This document shows, in pieces, positions 1 to 8,913 of a stretch of DNA of 64,000 nucleotides. The stretch lies in contig NZ_JAMXHT010000006.1 of assembly GCF_023955655.1 (NCBI RefSeq), positions 124,001-188,000 on the forward strand, written 5' to 3'. Within the stretch, counting starts at the first letter, position 1. Each line of letters begins with the position of its first letter. This stretch comes from Ralstonia soli. GTDB lineage: Bacteria > Pseudomonadota > Gammaproteobacteria > Burkholderiales > Burkholderiaceae. The translations under genes and the position numbers were made by a program. The notes below the pieces were generated by a model that was given only the letters and a program-made list of their open reading frames with translations, was not told the origin of the DNA and did no database searches.

Positions 1-493
1 CGTCCCCCGCGATCAGGTAGCGCATGACCTCGCACAGCGTGGCGAGGTGGTCTTCGGTTTCGGTGACGCCCTCGGCGCGCTCCAGGCCGTAGCGGCGCAA
101 GTCATCGCGCAGCACCACGAGCGGCTTTTCGTTCAGGAAGCCGGCCTGGTAGTACGAGCCATACAGGAACACCTCGGGCTTGCCGACGCCGATGAACAGC
201 TCGGTGTATTCATCGTCGGCCTGCACGGCGGTGGTCTGGCCGGCGTGCGCCACCACGCGGCGCCAGGCCTGGGTGAGCGCGCTGCTGGCAGCGGCTTGCG
301 CATCGGCCGGGTCGGTATCAGCGTCGCCGGCCGGGTCCAGCGGGGCGGCGGCGATGCGCTGCAGCAAATCGGCCTCCGGTGCGTGGAAGAACAGCGTCGC
401 TAACAGGCCGTACAGATCTGCGCGGGCGAGATCCTCGGCGCTGTCGGCGGGCGTGGCGGCGGGCTGGAATTGCAGGGGCTGGGCGTCGGTCAT
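1..493 (-). CDS. TorD/DmsD-family redox-enzyme maturation chaperone, 3' end outside window
   Basis: The first 164 codons of a minus-strand gene whose C-terminus lies beyond base 1. The start is ATG at 493-491, 22 bases after the stop of the ferredoxin gene. The protein is soluble; near residue 25 it carries the helix ADLYGLLATLFF and further on ELFIGVGKPEVFLYGSYY. The aromatic/glycine-rich FLYGSYY stretch before a long helix is typical of TorD/NarJ-type chaperones, which bind the twin-arginine leader or apoprotein of molybdenum enzymes until the cofactor is inserted. Placed after a multi-cluster ferredoxin and DUF3306/DUF3305 genes, it most likely serves a formate dehydrogenase encoded to the left. 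The client is inferred from this context. It could be another member of the same chaperone superfamily. Confidence 0.85.
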   Translation of the reverse strand, partial: MTDAQPLQFQPAATPADSAEDLARADLYGLLATLFFHAPEADLLQRIAAAPLDPAGDADTDPADAQAAASSALTQAWRRVVAHAGQTTAVQADDEYTELFIGVGKPEVFLYGSYYQAGFLNEKPLVVLRDDLRRYGLERAEGVTETEDHLATLCEVMRYLIAGD

Positions 494-515
494 GGGAAAC
501 GGCAACGGGTTCGGT

Positions 516-2684
516 TCAGTGCGTGGCGCCCGGACGTTCGCCGCGCTCCATCATGTCGATGACGCGGCAGTCGCCGCACATCTTCAGGCGTTCGGCCGCG
601 GCACCGGAAAAGGCCGGATGTGCGCCCAGTTTGGTCAGCATGGTGGTCACCATCTGAGCGGTGCCGAACGGCTTGTTGCAGCGAATGCAGTGGAACGGCT
701 GCGTCTCGTTGAGCGTGACGGGCTGACGCGCCGCAGCGGACAAATTCAGGCGCGGCACAAGCGCGATGGCGTCTTCCGGGCAGGTGGTCTCGCACAGGCC
801 GCATTGAACGCAGTTGCGCTCGATCATGGAGAGCACCGGGCGTTCGGCCTGGTCGCGCAGCGCTTGCGACGGGCACGCGCCCACGCACGCCATGCACAGC
901 GTGCAGCGTTCGCGGTCCACGGTGATGGCGCCAAACGGCGCGCCGGCCGGCAGCGGGATGACGGCCTCGGTGGCCTTGGCGTGGCGCGCGAGGTGGTCGA
1001 GCGCGAAATCGAGCGTCTCCCGCTTGGCGGCCGCCACGGCAAACGTGGCAGCCGGCATGTCACGACGGAAGCCGCGCAGCGCGCCAGACACGTCGGCCGC
1101 GTTCAGACGTGCATCGAAGGCGGCCGCGCCAGCCACATCGATGAGCACCACACCAGAGGCGTCCGCCGGTTCGCCCAGGCCCTGCAGCACGGCCTGGACC
1201 ATGGCGACCTGCTCCGCGAGCATCGCACGGTACTGCGGCGCATCGTCTTCGGTCAGGACGATGGCAACGCGGGCGGCACCGTAGGCCAATGCAGTCAGCC
1301 ACAGGTCCGGCCCCGTCGACGCCGCATGAAAGACCTCGACCGGCAGCACATTCACCGGCACGCCCTGCGCCTTGCCGATGCACGCGGCACGGCCCAGCTG
1401 TTCGATCAACGTGCGTCCGCGTTCACCGTTGTGCAGCAGGACCACGGCGTCACGCCCGCCCGCCGAGGCGTACGTATTCAGCAGCGTCTTGAGCTTGCGC
1501 CCCTGGTACGACGCGTTCGGATACGCGTAGGTGATGGCGCCGGTCGGACACGCCGTCGTACAGGCGCCGCAGCCCACACACAGGTTGGGCGTGACGTGCA
1601 CGCTGCCGCGCCCGTCCTTCCACTGCGATGAAATCGCCGACGCCGAGCACACCTGCACGCACGTGTCGCAGCCCACCTGGCCGTTGCGCCCGTGTGCGCA
1701 GATCGATTCCTTGTATTGGAAGAACTTGGGCTTCTCGAATTCGCCCACCATTTGTAGCAGCGCGAGCGACGTCGTCAATTGACGGCCGGCATCGGCGCCT
1801 GCATGGAAGTAGCCCTGCGGCGGCTGGTGTTGGGCAAACGCAGGCGCGTCGCTCAGATCGAAGATCAGGTCGAACTGGCCCGACACCGTCTGGGGCGCAT
1901 CCACGCGGCCAAAATCGATGGCCATCGCTTCTCCGCAGGCTTTGACGCACGCGCGGTGGTCCCGGCAGCGGTCCAGGTCGATCTGGTAGAGCGCGTCGAT
2001 CGCGCCCTCCGGACACACGTCGATGCAGGCGTTGCAGCGCGTGCATCGATCGAGGTCGATCGGATTGCCGCTGCGCCACTTCACCTCGAACGCGCCGAGC
2101 CAGCCCTTGACCTCCACAAGCTCTCCGGCGTGGACCGGCCAACGGCGCTCCAGCGGCGCCGACACCGCACCGATTGTGCGATCACGGCCCGTCGCCAGCA
2201 CCGTCACGCTCAGTTGATCGGCCAGACGTTCGGCCCAGGGCATCACCCGTTCCGCAGGACCGACGATCAGCACGTTGCCGTCAGACCGGTAGTCGACCAC
2301 CGGCACTGGGTCCGGCTCAGGCAAGCCCGCCACGGCCAGCAGCGCCGCCGTCTTGGCATGGAAGCCACGCGCATCGCGCCTGGCGCCGGCGGACCAACCG
2401 CCCGTCTCACGCACGTTGACGAAATGGATCGGCGCGGTCACGCCCTCGCGCGCGGCAGCCACCTCGGCAAACAGCGCCTTCTCCTGCGTGCAGGCGACGA
2501 TCACGTCTTCCGCACCGTCAAGCGCCTGCGTGAAAGCACCGATCTCCCGACGGCACAGCAGGTGGTGCGTCTGGCCGGGTGTATCGATGGCGGCAGCGGA
2601 TGCGCGCAGGGCTTCGCCGATCGTCGAGACAGCATCGGCGTCGAGCGGCATGGTGTGATTGCAACTGCAGACCAGCGTGGGCAT
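516..2684 (-). CDS. Multi-cluster 4Fe-4S ferredoxin protein of formate dehydrogenase-type loci
   Basis: A 722-residue cytoplasmic iron-sulfur protein. Cysteine motifs in order: CTRCNACIDVCP near residue 214, CRDHRACVKACG near 240, CAHGRNGQVGCDTCVQVC near 329, CVGCGACTTACP near 369, CTLCMACVGACP near 594, CVQCGLCETTCP near 625, then CIRC near 666 and CGDC near 701. About six classical [4Fe-4S] sites are therefore visible, with an alpha/beta segment of about 200 residues between the two halves. A GTG-initiated extension of 11 residues is possible, but ATG at 2684 gives the expected N-terminus MPTLVCSCN. The neighbours (DUF3306 upstream, TorD-like downstream) match formate dehydrogenase accessory clusters of Burkholderiaceae. 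Its role is probably electron transfer or Fe-S/Mo cofactor supply during enzyme assembly; this is inferred. Confidence 0.85.
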   Translation of the reverse strand: MPTLVCSCNHTMPLDADAVSTIGEALRASAAAIDTPGQTHHLLCRREIGAFTQALDGAEDVIVACTQEKALFAEVAAAREGVTAPIHFVNVRETGGWSAGARRDARGFHAKTAALLAVAGLPEPDPVPVVDYRSDGNVLIVGPAERVMPWAERLADQLSVTVLATGRDRTIGAVSAPLERRWPVHAGELVEVKGWLGAFEVKWRSGNPIDLDRCTRCNACIDVCPEGAIDALYQIDLDRCRDHRACVKACGEAMAIDFGRVDAPQTVSGQFDLIFDLSDAPAFAQHQPPQGYFHAGADAGRQLTTSLALLQMVGEFEKPKFFQYKESICAHGRNGQVGCDTCVQVCSASAISSQWKDGRGSVHVTPNLCVGCGACTTACPTGAITYAYPNASYQGRKLKTLLNTYASAGGRDAVVLLHNGERGRTLIEQLGRAACIGKAQGVPVNVLPVEVFHAASTGPDLWLTALAYGAARVAIVLTEDDAPQYRAMLAEQVAMVQAVLQGLGEPADASGVVLIDVAGAAAFDARLNAADVSGALRGFRRDMPAATFAVAAAKRETLDFALDHLARHAKATEAVIPLPAGAPFGAITVDRERCTLCMACVGACPSQALRDQAERPVLSMIERNCVQCGLCETTCPEDAIALVPRLNLSAAARQPVTLNETQPFHCIRCNKPFGTAQMVTTMLTKLGAHPAFSGAAAERLKMCGDCRVIDMMERGERPGATH

Positions 2685-2774
2685 GGATGTGTGCGTGTGC
2701 GCCCGCGTCGGGTACACGGACGGTGGGGCGATGGGGACATGGCCGCCCGGCTCGCAGCCGCGCGGTCCTCTTTT

Positions 2775-3341
2775 TTATTCTACGGACGGAGGCTTAGCGC
2801 CGCCATGCGGGGTTGCCTGAGCGGGGGCATCAACCAACGGCGGCTCGGCGGCAAGTCCGGGCGGGGCTTCGTCCGTCACAGGCGGCACTGTCTCGGCGTC
2901 GGGTTCGAAATCCACCCTTTCCGCCACCGCTTTCTCTTCATCCAGCGGCTCAAACAACCGCAGCTCGGCTGTGTGGCGCAGTTCCCGCAACATCTCGGGC
3001 GGGATCGGGTCGGGCTGCGAGTAATCGTCGATGTACGTGTCGAGCCCGTCCATCACATTGAAGTGCGGATCGGTGAAGAGCTTCTTGAGCGCGGCACGCT
3101 TGACCGTCTCATCAACGCCGCGGGCGATGAAAGGCGCGAAATCGTCGGCCGGCGTGAGCTTGGCGGCGTCTTCCAGCGTGAGCGGAGGCGGCGCATCGGG
3201 CACGGGCTCGGTCGGCACCGCCTCAGGCACTACGACCGGGACCGCCTCAGCGGGCGGTGCTGCCGCCTCAGGCTCGGGCTCGCCGCGCCGCTCGGCGGCC
3301 TTGCGGCGCGACCAGCGCGACAGGAAGGTTTCGTCGCTCAC
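2775..3341 (-). CDS. DUF3306 family protein
   Basis: A 188-residue soluble protein that I recognise as DUF3306 from its N-terminus SDETFLSRWSRRKAAERRG and the motif LTPADDFAPFIARGVDE in the middle. The body has a Pro/Ala/Glu-rich low-complexity linker (about residues 20-55) and an acidic, proline-rich tail. I chose GTG at 3341, which lies 11 bases after the stop of the DUF3305 gene and gives the family N-terminus; the longer open frame to 3452 would overlap that gene. The family has no established biochemical function. It nearly always sits with DUF3305, a ferredoxin and a TorD-like chaperone beside formate dehydrogenase genes, so a role in that enzyme's maturation is likely but inferred. Confidence 0.85.
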   Translation of the reverse strand: MSDETFLSRWSRRKAAERRGEPEPEAAAPPAEAVPVVVPEAVPTEPVPDAPPPLTLEDAAKLTPADDFAPFIARGVDETVKRAALKKLFTDPHFNVMDGLDTYIDDYSQPDPIPPEMLRELRHTAELRLFEPLDEEKAVAERVDFEPDAETVPPVTDEAPPGLAAEPPLVDAPAQATPHGGAKPPSVE

Positions 3342-3352
3342 GGCAGCCTCGC

Positions 3353-3892
3353 TCAGTACTTCGCGCGGTCTTCCGGCGGCAGGAACGACTCGGGGCGGCG
3401 CCGTTTCTTCGGCTCGGGCCGGTAATTCTCGGCCACGTACGCCCGCAGCCACTCCAGCGCGGCACTGTCCAGCGGCACGTTTTCGACCGTTTCCCCGCCA
3501 TCGAGCCAGCGGCCCGCCTCGTTGTAGCTGAGCGACACCGTATGCGGAATCGCCCGGCCCTCTTCGTCACCCTTGGCCGTGCCCGCCTCGCCCAGGCGCC
3601 ACAGCACGAACCAGCATGGCGCGGCGGACGTCACGTTCAGGTAGTAGCCCTCGGCCTCGTCGCGAAACAGCGTGACGTCGAAGCCGGGCGTGAGCCAGCG
3701 CTCTTCGGTGTCGGAGCGATCAAGACAGCGCGGCTCGCTGCCGTATTCGCCCAGATCGGGCACCACCGCTTCCAGCCGCCACTGAAACGGCTGCCAGCGA
3801 TTGGCCGTCGGCCGGCGGCACAGCACCACCGCCATCCTTACGGACGGGCGCTCCGCCTTACGCTCATCGGATAGCGGCTCGGTGGTGTCCAT
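3353..3892 (-). CDS. DUF3305 family protein
   Basis: A 179-residue soluble protein matching DUF3305: after a short polar N-terminus comes MAVVLCRRPTANRWQPFQW, then a region rich in tryptophan and acidic residues (DVTLFRDEAEGYYLNVT, PCWFVLWRLGE) and an C-terminal VAENYRPEPKKRRRPE segment. No cofactor motif or membrane helix is visible. It begins 10 bases after the apbC stop codon and is followed after 11 bases by DUF3306, so it is probably co-transcribed with both. The function is unknown. The constant pairing with DUF3306 and formate dehydrogenase accessory genes is the only functional clue. Confidence 0.85.
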   Translation of the reverse strand: MDTTEPLSDERKAERPSVRMAVVLCRRPTANRWQPFQWRLEAVVPDLGEYGSEPRCLDRSDTEERWLTPGFDVTLFRDEAEGYYLNVTSAAPCWFVLWRLGEAGTAKGDEEGRAIPHTVSLSYNEAGRWLDGGETVENVPLDSAALEWLRAYVAENYRPEPKKRRRPESFLPPEDRAKY

Positions 3893-3902
3893 GGTGTTGC
3901 GC

Positions 3903-4994
3903 TTACGTGTTCTGGACGACGATCGACGGGAACTTGCTCGTCATGTCCTTGGCCTTTTCGGCCACGGCAATGGCGACGCGGCGCGCGATCTGCTTGTAGA
4001 CGCCGGCAATCGCGCCATCCGGGTCGGCCACCACGGTCGGGCGGCCCGAATCGGCCTGCTCGCGAATGGACAGGTTCAGCGGCAGGCTGCCCAGGAACGG
4101 CACGCCGTACTGCGCGCACATCTTCTCGCCGCCGCCCGCGCCGAAGATGTGCTCGGTGTGGCCGCAGTTCGGGCAGCAGTACACCGCCATGTTCTCGACC
4201 ACGCCGATGATGGGAATGCCCACCTTCTCGAACATCTTCAGGCCCTTCTTGGCGTCGAGCAGCGCAATGTCCTGCGGTGTGGTGACGATCACCGCGCCCG
4301 TCACGGGCACCTTCTGCGACAGCGTAAGCTGGATGTCACCCGTGCCCGGCGGCATGTCGACGATGAGGTAATCCAGATCGCGCCAGTTGGTCTGCTTGAG
4401 CAGCTGCTCCAGCGCGGACGTGACCATCGGGCCGCGCCAGACCATTGGGTTGTCCTGCTCGATGAGGAAGCCGATCGAGTTGGCCTGCAGGCCGTGGCCT
4501 TCCATCGGCTCCATCGTCTTGCCGTCGGCGGATTCGGGCTGGCCCTGGATGCCCAGCATCATCGGCTGGCTCGGGCCATAGATATCCGCATCCAGAATGC
4601 CGACATTGGCGCCCTCGGCGGCCAGCGCCAAGGCCAGGTTCACGGCGGTGGTCGACTTGCCCACCCCGCCCTTGCCCGAGGCCACGGCGATGATGTTCTT
4701 CACATTCGGCATCAGGTGCACACCGCGCTGCACCGCGTGCGCGACGATCTTCATCGACACCTGCACGCTCACATTTTCGACACCTTGCACCTGGCGCAGC
4801 GCGCCGATCACCAGCTTGCGGATCGGCTCAAACTGGCTCTTGGCCGGATAGCCGAGCTCCACATCGAGCGACACCTGGCCGCCATCGACACGGATGTTGC
4901 GCACCGACTTGGAGGACACAAGGTCACGCTCGGTATTGGGATCCACCACGCCGCGCAGGGCTTCGGTGATCTGTTCGACGGTTACGCTCAACAT
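3903..4994 (-). CDS. apbC: Iron-sulfur cluster carrier ATPase ApbC/Mrp
   Basis: A 363-residue P-loop ATPase of the Mrp/NBP35 family that carries [4Fe-4S] clusters to apoproteins. Residues 1-80 form the MIP18/DUF59-like domain. The deviant Walker A GKGGVGKST is at 108-116, and the bridging-cluster cysteines are CPNC at 274-277. Walker-B-like DYLIVDMPPGTGD is near 208-220. The start at ATG 4994 has a good Shine-Dalgarno (GGAGCAA just upstream) and the family N-terminus; the open frame extends 57 codons further but has no family similarity there. It heads the run DUF3305-DUF3306-ferredoxin-TorD with a 10-base gap, which fits Fe-S supply to the putative formate dehydrogenase, although ApbC is also a housekeeping protein. 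Confidence 0.93.
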   Translation of the reverse strand: MLSVTVEQITEALRGVVDPNTERDLVSSKSVRNIRVDGGQVSLDVELGYPAKSQFEPIRKLVIGALRQVQGVENVSVQVSMKIVAHAVQRGVHLMPNVKNIIAVASGKGGVGKSTTAVNLALALAAEGANVGILDADIYGPSQPMMLGIQGQPESADGKTMEPMEGHGLQANSIGFLIEQDNPMVWRGPMVTSALEQLLKQTNWRDLDYLIVDMPPGTGDIQLTLSQKVPVTGAVIVTTPQDIALLDAKKGLKMFEKVGIPIIGVVENMAVYCCPNCGHTEHIFGAGGGEKMCAQYGVPFLGSLPLNLSIREQADSGRPTVVADPDGAIAGVYKQIARRVAIAVAEKAKDMTSKFPSIVVQNT

Positions 4995-5197
4995 TTGCTC
5001 CACAAATCTAATGCGAATGGGGGACAGGCCAACAGTGGCGCCGCGTGAACTTTGCAATCCATCCGCCACTCTATGTGCTGATTTGCTATTGTATTTGCCC
5101 GGCGCCCTGTTCGGCCGATTCCCCCTAAATATCCCTCGGTCGCTCCGGTTATCGGCAAACCACACAAGAACCGACCTGTTATCTCGAAGGAGAACTC

Positions 5198-5827
5198 ATG
5201 AAAGCCAAGCTTATTTCCGTCTCGCTCGTCGCACTGCTGGCCGCCGGCTGCGCCACTGAGCAGCAGAACCAGACTGCCGTGGGCACGGGCGTCGGCGCGG
5301 CGGTTGGTGCCGGCATCGGCGCGCTGGTCGGCAACGGCCGCGGTGCAGCCATTGGTGGCGCAATCGGTGCGGCAACCGGTGCGGCCGCCGGCTACAACTG
5401 GAATGCCATCAAGTCCAAACTGGCCGGCGACACCGCTGGCACAGGCACGCAAATTTCGGAGCAGCCCGATGGCTCACTCAAGCTGAACATCCCGAGCCAG
5501 GTGTCCTTCGATACCGACAGCGCGGTGATCAAGCCATCGTTCCGCGGCCCGCTGGATAGCGTGGCCCAAACACTGACGCAGCATCCGGAGCTGGCCGCCA
5601 ACGTGGTCGGCCACACGGACAGCACCGGCAACGCCAGCTACAACATGACGCTGTCGCAAAAGCGCGCCCAGAGCGTGGCGGGCTATCTGACCGACCGTGG
5701 GGTCGCCCGCAACCGCCTCTCGGCTGAAGGCCGCGGACAAACGCAGCCGGTTGCCGACAACGCAACCGAGGCCGGGCGCGCACAAAATCGCCGCGTCGAA
5801 ATTTATTTGAAACCTATCCAGGGGTAA
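5198..5827 (+). CDS. OmpA-family outer membrane lipoprotein with glycine-zipper region
   Basis: A 209-residue lipoprotein of the YiaD/OmpA-like class. The signal peptide ends at a lipobox (LLAAGC, Cys18). Residues about 30-65 are a Gly/Ala-rich glycine zipper (repeats of GxGxxxGxxxG), which probably inserts into or lies against the outer membrane. The C-terminal OmpA domain (about 90-209) contains VSFDTDSAVIKP, the peptidoglycan-binding signature GHTDSTGNASYN starting at Gly138, and AQNRRVEIYLKP at the end. The start is supported by the Shine-Dalgarno AAGGAGAA 5 bases upstream. It probably links the outer membrane to peptidoglycan. It is transcribed alone, divergent from apbC, and its transcript may run into the structured 3' region that ends at 5965. 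Confidence 0.9.
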   Translation: MKAKLISVSLVALLAAGCATEQQNQTAVGTGVGAAVGAGIGALVGNGRGAAIGGAIGAATGAAAGYNWNAIKSKLAGDTAGTGTQISEQPDGSLKLNIPSQVSFDTDSAVIKPSFRGPLDSVAQTLTQHPELAANVVGHTDSTGNASYNMTLSQKRAQSVAGYLTDRGVARNRLSAEGRGQTQPVADNATEAGRAQNRRVEIYLKPIQG

Positions 5828-5842
5828 CCCTGTCATAGAAAA

Positions 5843-5965
5843 CAGGTGCCGCTTGCCACACGTTGCTGGCTCGCGATGCGTGGCTGACCTCCCGGGCGGT
5901 ACCTGATTTCTCCTCCTTTTCCGTTGTGGAAAGCTGCGCCGGCACTGACCGGCGCTTTTTTTTTT
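5843..5965 (+). ncRNA. Candidate structured small RNA or 3'-UTR RNA with exposed CU-rich anti-Shine-Dalgarno motif
   Basis: Between the OmpA lipoprotein stop and a strong terminator lie about 120 bases with no gene. A 10-bp stem joins CAGGTGCCGC (5843-5852) to GCGGTACCTG (5896-5905) and encloses a smaller hairpin with arms GCCAC and GTGGC. It is followed by the unpaired run TCTCCTCC (5909-5916), a small hairpin TTTCC-GTTGT-GGAAA (5918-5932) and the terminator. Structure, single-stranded CU-rich seed and terminator are the usual parts of a bacterial sRNA that pairs with ribosome-binding sites. It may be released from the lipoprotein mRNA. I do not recognise a named family, and no independent promoter is clear, so this is an inference. 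Confidence 0.35.
5936..5965 (+). terminator. Rho-independent terminator after OmpA lipoprotein/candidate sRNA
   Basis: A perfect 7-bp G+C stem GCGCCGG / CCGGCGC with a six-base loop CACTGA, followed by ten consecutive T residues. This is the strongest intrinsic terminator in the window. It lies 109 bases after the lipoprotein stop codon. Confidence 0.92.
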
Positions 5966-6057
5966 GGGGGTCACGCCATGCGCGGCATCGTGACGCACAT
6001 GGTCGTTCTGCCATCCCAGGCATTCACTTGTGACCGGCCTGCCGCCGCCGGGCGCGG

Positions 6058-6063
6058 TAAAAT
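6058..6063 (+). promoter_or_regulatory. Possible -10 element for metG
   Basis: TAAAAT in the context GCGGTAAAATATGCG, 61 bases before the metG ATG. It resembles the TAnAAT-type -10 boxes common in Burkholderiaceae; no convincing -35 box is seen. Confidence 0.35.
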
Positions 6064-6123
6064 ATGCGTTTCTCCGCGCGCCGCCCCCTGTTTGCGGCCC
6101 GCCCGCACTTTTCTGGCCCGCCC

Positions 6124-8193
6124 ATGTCCGAACGTCGCATCCTCGTCACTTCCGCCCTGCCCTATGCCAACGGGCCGATCCACATCGGCCACCTGGTCGA
6201 GTACATCCAGACCGATATCTGGGTGCGCTTTCAGCGCATGCGTGGGCATGAGACCTACTACGTGGGCGCCGACGACACCCACGGTACGCCTGTCATGCTG
6301 CGCGCCGAGAAGGAAGGCCTGACCCCGCGCCAGCTGATCGAACGCGTCTGGACGGAGCACAAGCGTGATTTCGACAACTTCCTGATCTCGTTCGACAACT
6401 ACTACAGCACCGACTCCGAAGAGAACAAGGCGCTCTGCCAGAGCGTCTACCTCAAACTCAAGGACGCCGGCCTGATCGACGTGCGCGAGGTCGAGCAGTT
6501 CTACGACCCGGTCAAGGAGATGTTCCTGCCGGACCGCTTCATCAAGGGCGAGTGCCCAAAGTGCGGCGCGAAAGACCAATACGGCGATTCGTGCGAAGTG
6601 TGCGGCGCGACCTACCAGCCGACCGATCTGAAGAACCCGTACTCCGTGGTGTCGGGGGCGACGCCGGTGCGCAAGTCGTCGGAGCACTACTTCTTCAAGC
6701 TGTCCGACCCGCGCTGCGAAACCTTCCTGCGCGAGTGGGTGGCAGACCTGGCCCAGCCGGAAGCCACCAACAAGATGCGCGAATGGCTCGGCGACGAAGG
6801 TGAAGCCAAGCTGTCGGACTGGGATATCTCGCGCGATGCGCCGTACTTCGGCTTTGAGATTCCAGGCGCACCGGGCAAGTACTTCTATGTGTGGTTGGAT
6901 GCGCCGGTCGGCTACTACGCCAGCTTCAAGAACCTGAGCGCAAAGCTCGGCCTCGATTTCGACGCGTGGATCAACGAACATTCGACCACCGAGCAGTACC
7001 ACTTCATCGGCAAGGACATCCTGTATTTCCACACACTGTTCTGGCCGGCGATGCTCAAGTTCTCGGGCCACCGCACGCCGACCAACGTGTTCGCGCACGG
7101 CTTCCTGACCGTGGACGGCGCGAAGATGAGCAAGTCGCGCGGCACCTTCATCACAGCGCAGAGCTACATCGACACGGGCCTGAACCCGGAATGGCTGCGC
7201 TACTACTTCGCCGCAAAGCTCAACGCGACGATGGAAGACCTGGACCTGAACCTGGATGACTTCATCGCCCGCGTGAACAGCGATCTGGTGGGCAAGTTCG
7301 TCAACATTGCCAGCCGCTCGGCGGGCTTCCTGGTCAAGCGCTTCGAGGGCCGCGTAAATGACACCGCCCTGGGCCATCCGCTGATGGTGCAACTGCGCGA
7401 AGCCGCCCCGCAGATTGCCGACCTGTACGAGAAGCGCGAATACAGCAAGGCGCTGCGTGCAGTGATGGAACAGGCCGATGCCGTCAACGCGTTCGTCGAC
7501 ACCGAAAAGCCGTGGGACCTCGCCAAGGACGAAGCCAACCGCGAGAAGCTGCACGCCGCGTGCTCAGTCGCACTGGAAGCGTTCCGCCTGCTGGCCGTGT
7601 ACCTCAAGCCGATCCTGCCGACCACGGTCGAGCGCATCGAGGCGTTCCTCAATGTCGAGCCGCTGACGTGGCGCGCGATTGACTCGCAGCTGTCATCGGC
7701 CAAGCCGATCCAGCCGTACTCGCACCTGATGACGCGTGTGGACAAGAAGCAGGTGGATGCATTGGTCGAAGCCAATCGCCAATCGCTGCAGGCCACAGCG
7801 GATACTCCGGTTGCTGCGGGCAATGGTGCTGCCACCATCGAGCCGATGGCCGAGACCATCACCATCGACGACTTCGCGAAGATTGATCTGCGTGTCGCCA
7901 AGATCGTGGCCTGCCAACGCGTAGAGGGCTCGAACAAGCTGCTGCAACTCACGCTGGATGTGGGTGAAGGTCAGACGCGCAATGTGTTCTCGGGCATTCA
8001 ATCGGCGTATGCACCGGAAGACCTCGTGGGCAAGCTGACCGTGATGGTGGCCAACCTCGCGCCGCGGAAGATGAAGTTCGGGATGTCGGAGGGGATGGTG
8101 CTGGCGGCTTCGGCTGCGGATGAGAAGACTCAACCGGGTCTTTACATTCTTGAGCCACACTCCGGAGCCGTTCCGGGCATGCGCGTGCGTTGA
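6124..8193 (+). CDS. metG: Methionyl-tRNA synthetase
   Basis: A 689-residue class I synthetase that charges tRNA-Met and initiator tRNA. The HIGH motif is at residues 20-23 (PIHIGH) and KMSKS at 334-338. A zinc knuckle uses C144, C147, C157 and C160 (CPKC ... CEVC). The anticodon-binding helical domain covers about 390-540, and an EMAP-II/Trbp111-like tRNA-binding domain (about 585-689, beginning [14 protein letters not shown]) gives the long, dimeric MetG form. I start at the ATG at 6124 ([17 protein letters not shown]); an upstream ATG adds 20 residues without family similarity. It is monocistronic, with its own terminator just downstream. Confidence 0.97.
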   Translation: MSERRILVTSALPYANGPIHIGHLVEYIQTDIWVRFQRMRGHETYYVGADDTHGTPVMLRAEKEGLTPRQLIERVWTEHKRDFDNFLISFDNYYSTDSEENKALCQSVYLKLKDAGLIDVREVEQFYDPVKEMFLPDRFIKGECPKCGAKDQYGDSCEVCGATYQPTDLKNPYSVVSGATPVRKSSEHYFFKLSDPRCETFLREWVADLAQPEATNKMREWLGDEGEAKLSDWDISRDAPYFGFEIPGAPGKYFYVWLDAPVGYYASFKNLSAKLGLDFDAWINEHSTTEQYHFIGKDILYFHTLFWPAMLKFSGHRTPTNVFAHGFLTVDGAKMSKSRGTFITAQSYIDTGLNPEWLRYYFAAKLNATMEDLDLNLDDFIARVNSDLVGKFVNIASRSAGFLVKRFEGRVNDTALGHPLMVQLREAAPQIADLYEKREYSKALRAVMEQADAVNAFVDTEKPWDLAKDEANREKLHAACSVALEAFRLLAVYLKPILPTTVERIEAFLNVEPLTWRAIDSQLSSAKPIQPYSHLMTRVDKKQVDALVEANRQSLQATADTPVAAGNGAATIEPMAETITIDDFAKIDLRVAKIVACQRVEGSNKLLQLTLDVGEGQTRNVFSGIQSAYAPEDLVGKLTVMVANLAPRKMKFGMSEGMVLAASAADEKTQPGLYILEPHSGAVPGMRVR

Positions 8194-8218
8194 TCACCTA
8201 AGCCACGCCAGAAACAGC

Positions 8219-8252
8219 AAGGCCAACCCCACGGGGTTGGCCTTTGTCTTTT
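8219..8252 (+). terminator. Rho-independent terminator after metG
   Basis: Stem GGCCAACCC / GGGTTGGCC around a CACG loop, flanked by AA and followed by TTTGTCTTTT. It starts 26 bases after the metG stop and separates metG from the convergent lipoprotein gene. Confidence 0.85.
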
Positions 8253-8277
8253 GACGCGCCACTGAGTCGGCACGCGG

Positions 8278-8856
8278 TCAGGCTCCGTTCAACCGATTAT
8301 CGCTACGGGAAGTGGTCGTAACCCGCCCGTCCGGCCCGAAGTGGACATTGAAGAACGCCTTCTCCGTCGGGCTTTCCATCCATTTGTAGCCCCAGACCTC
8401 TTCCTGTTTCAGCTTGAACGCTTCCACCTTGCCGGGCTTACCAAGCATCCGGCGGATGTCGTCCTTGGTCTGCCCAACCCGTACACGGCCAAAATTCTCG
8501 GCGGTCAGTACCTGATCGATTTTCTGTACGCGACCGTCGGGGCCGATCGTCACCATCCACGTTGAAGTCCCTTCCGGCCCGCGCGGATATTCCAGTTGCC
8601 GCGTGCCGCCCTCGCTCTCCCAGATCATCTCGGGCTGCCCCGCGGTGGCCCTCACATCGTCCTCGGTGGACTGCCCAGCGACGATGCCCTTGAACAGCAG
8701 GTTGTCGGGCTTGGCCGATTGCCATACCCGTTTGGCCGCGTCCCCGGCGCGATCGACCGCCTGATCAACCTTCTGCTGATCGCAGCCGAACAGGCCGAGC
8801 AACGACGCCAGAATCCCCATGGTGACCCCCACTTGTGCCAGTTGACGATGCGGCAT
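8278..8856 (-). CDS. SmpA/OmlA (BamE-like) lipoprotein
   Basis: A 192-residue probable lipoprotein: hydrophobic signal segment, then a Cys at residue 25 in LLGLFGCDQQ. Two copies of a BamE/SmpA-like module follow: the first around LLFKGIVAGQSTEDDVRATAGQP and the second around NFGRVRVGQTKDDIRRMLGKP, each with the short beta strands of the SmpA/OmlA fold. The start ATG at 8856 has a good Shine-Dalgarno (AAGGGGG); an in-frame upstream ATG would add 18 residues and spoil the signal peptide. It lies just downstream of tamB on the same strand (57-base gap), so it could be co-transcribed with tamA-tamB. A role in outer membrane assembly or integrity is plausible but inferred. The true BamE is normally shorter, with one module. 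Confidence 0.8.
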   Translation of the reverse strand: MPHRQLAQVGVTMGILASLLGLFGCDQQKVDQAVDRAGDAAKRVWQSAKPDNLLFKGIVAGQSTEDDVRATAGQPEMIWESEGGTRQLEYPRGPEGTSTWMVTIGPDGRVQKIDQVLTAENFGRVRVGQTKDDIRRMLGKPGKVEAFKLKQEEVWGYKWMESPTEKAFFNVHFGPDGRVTTTSRSDNRLNGA

Positions 8857-8913
8857 GAAACCCCCTTGGTTGGAACATGTATCCGTCGCCATTCTGGCAG
8901 CCGGATCCACCGA

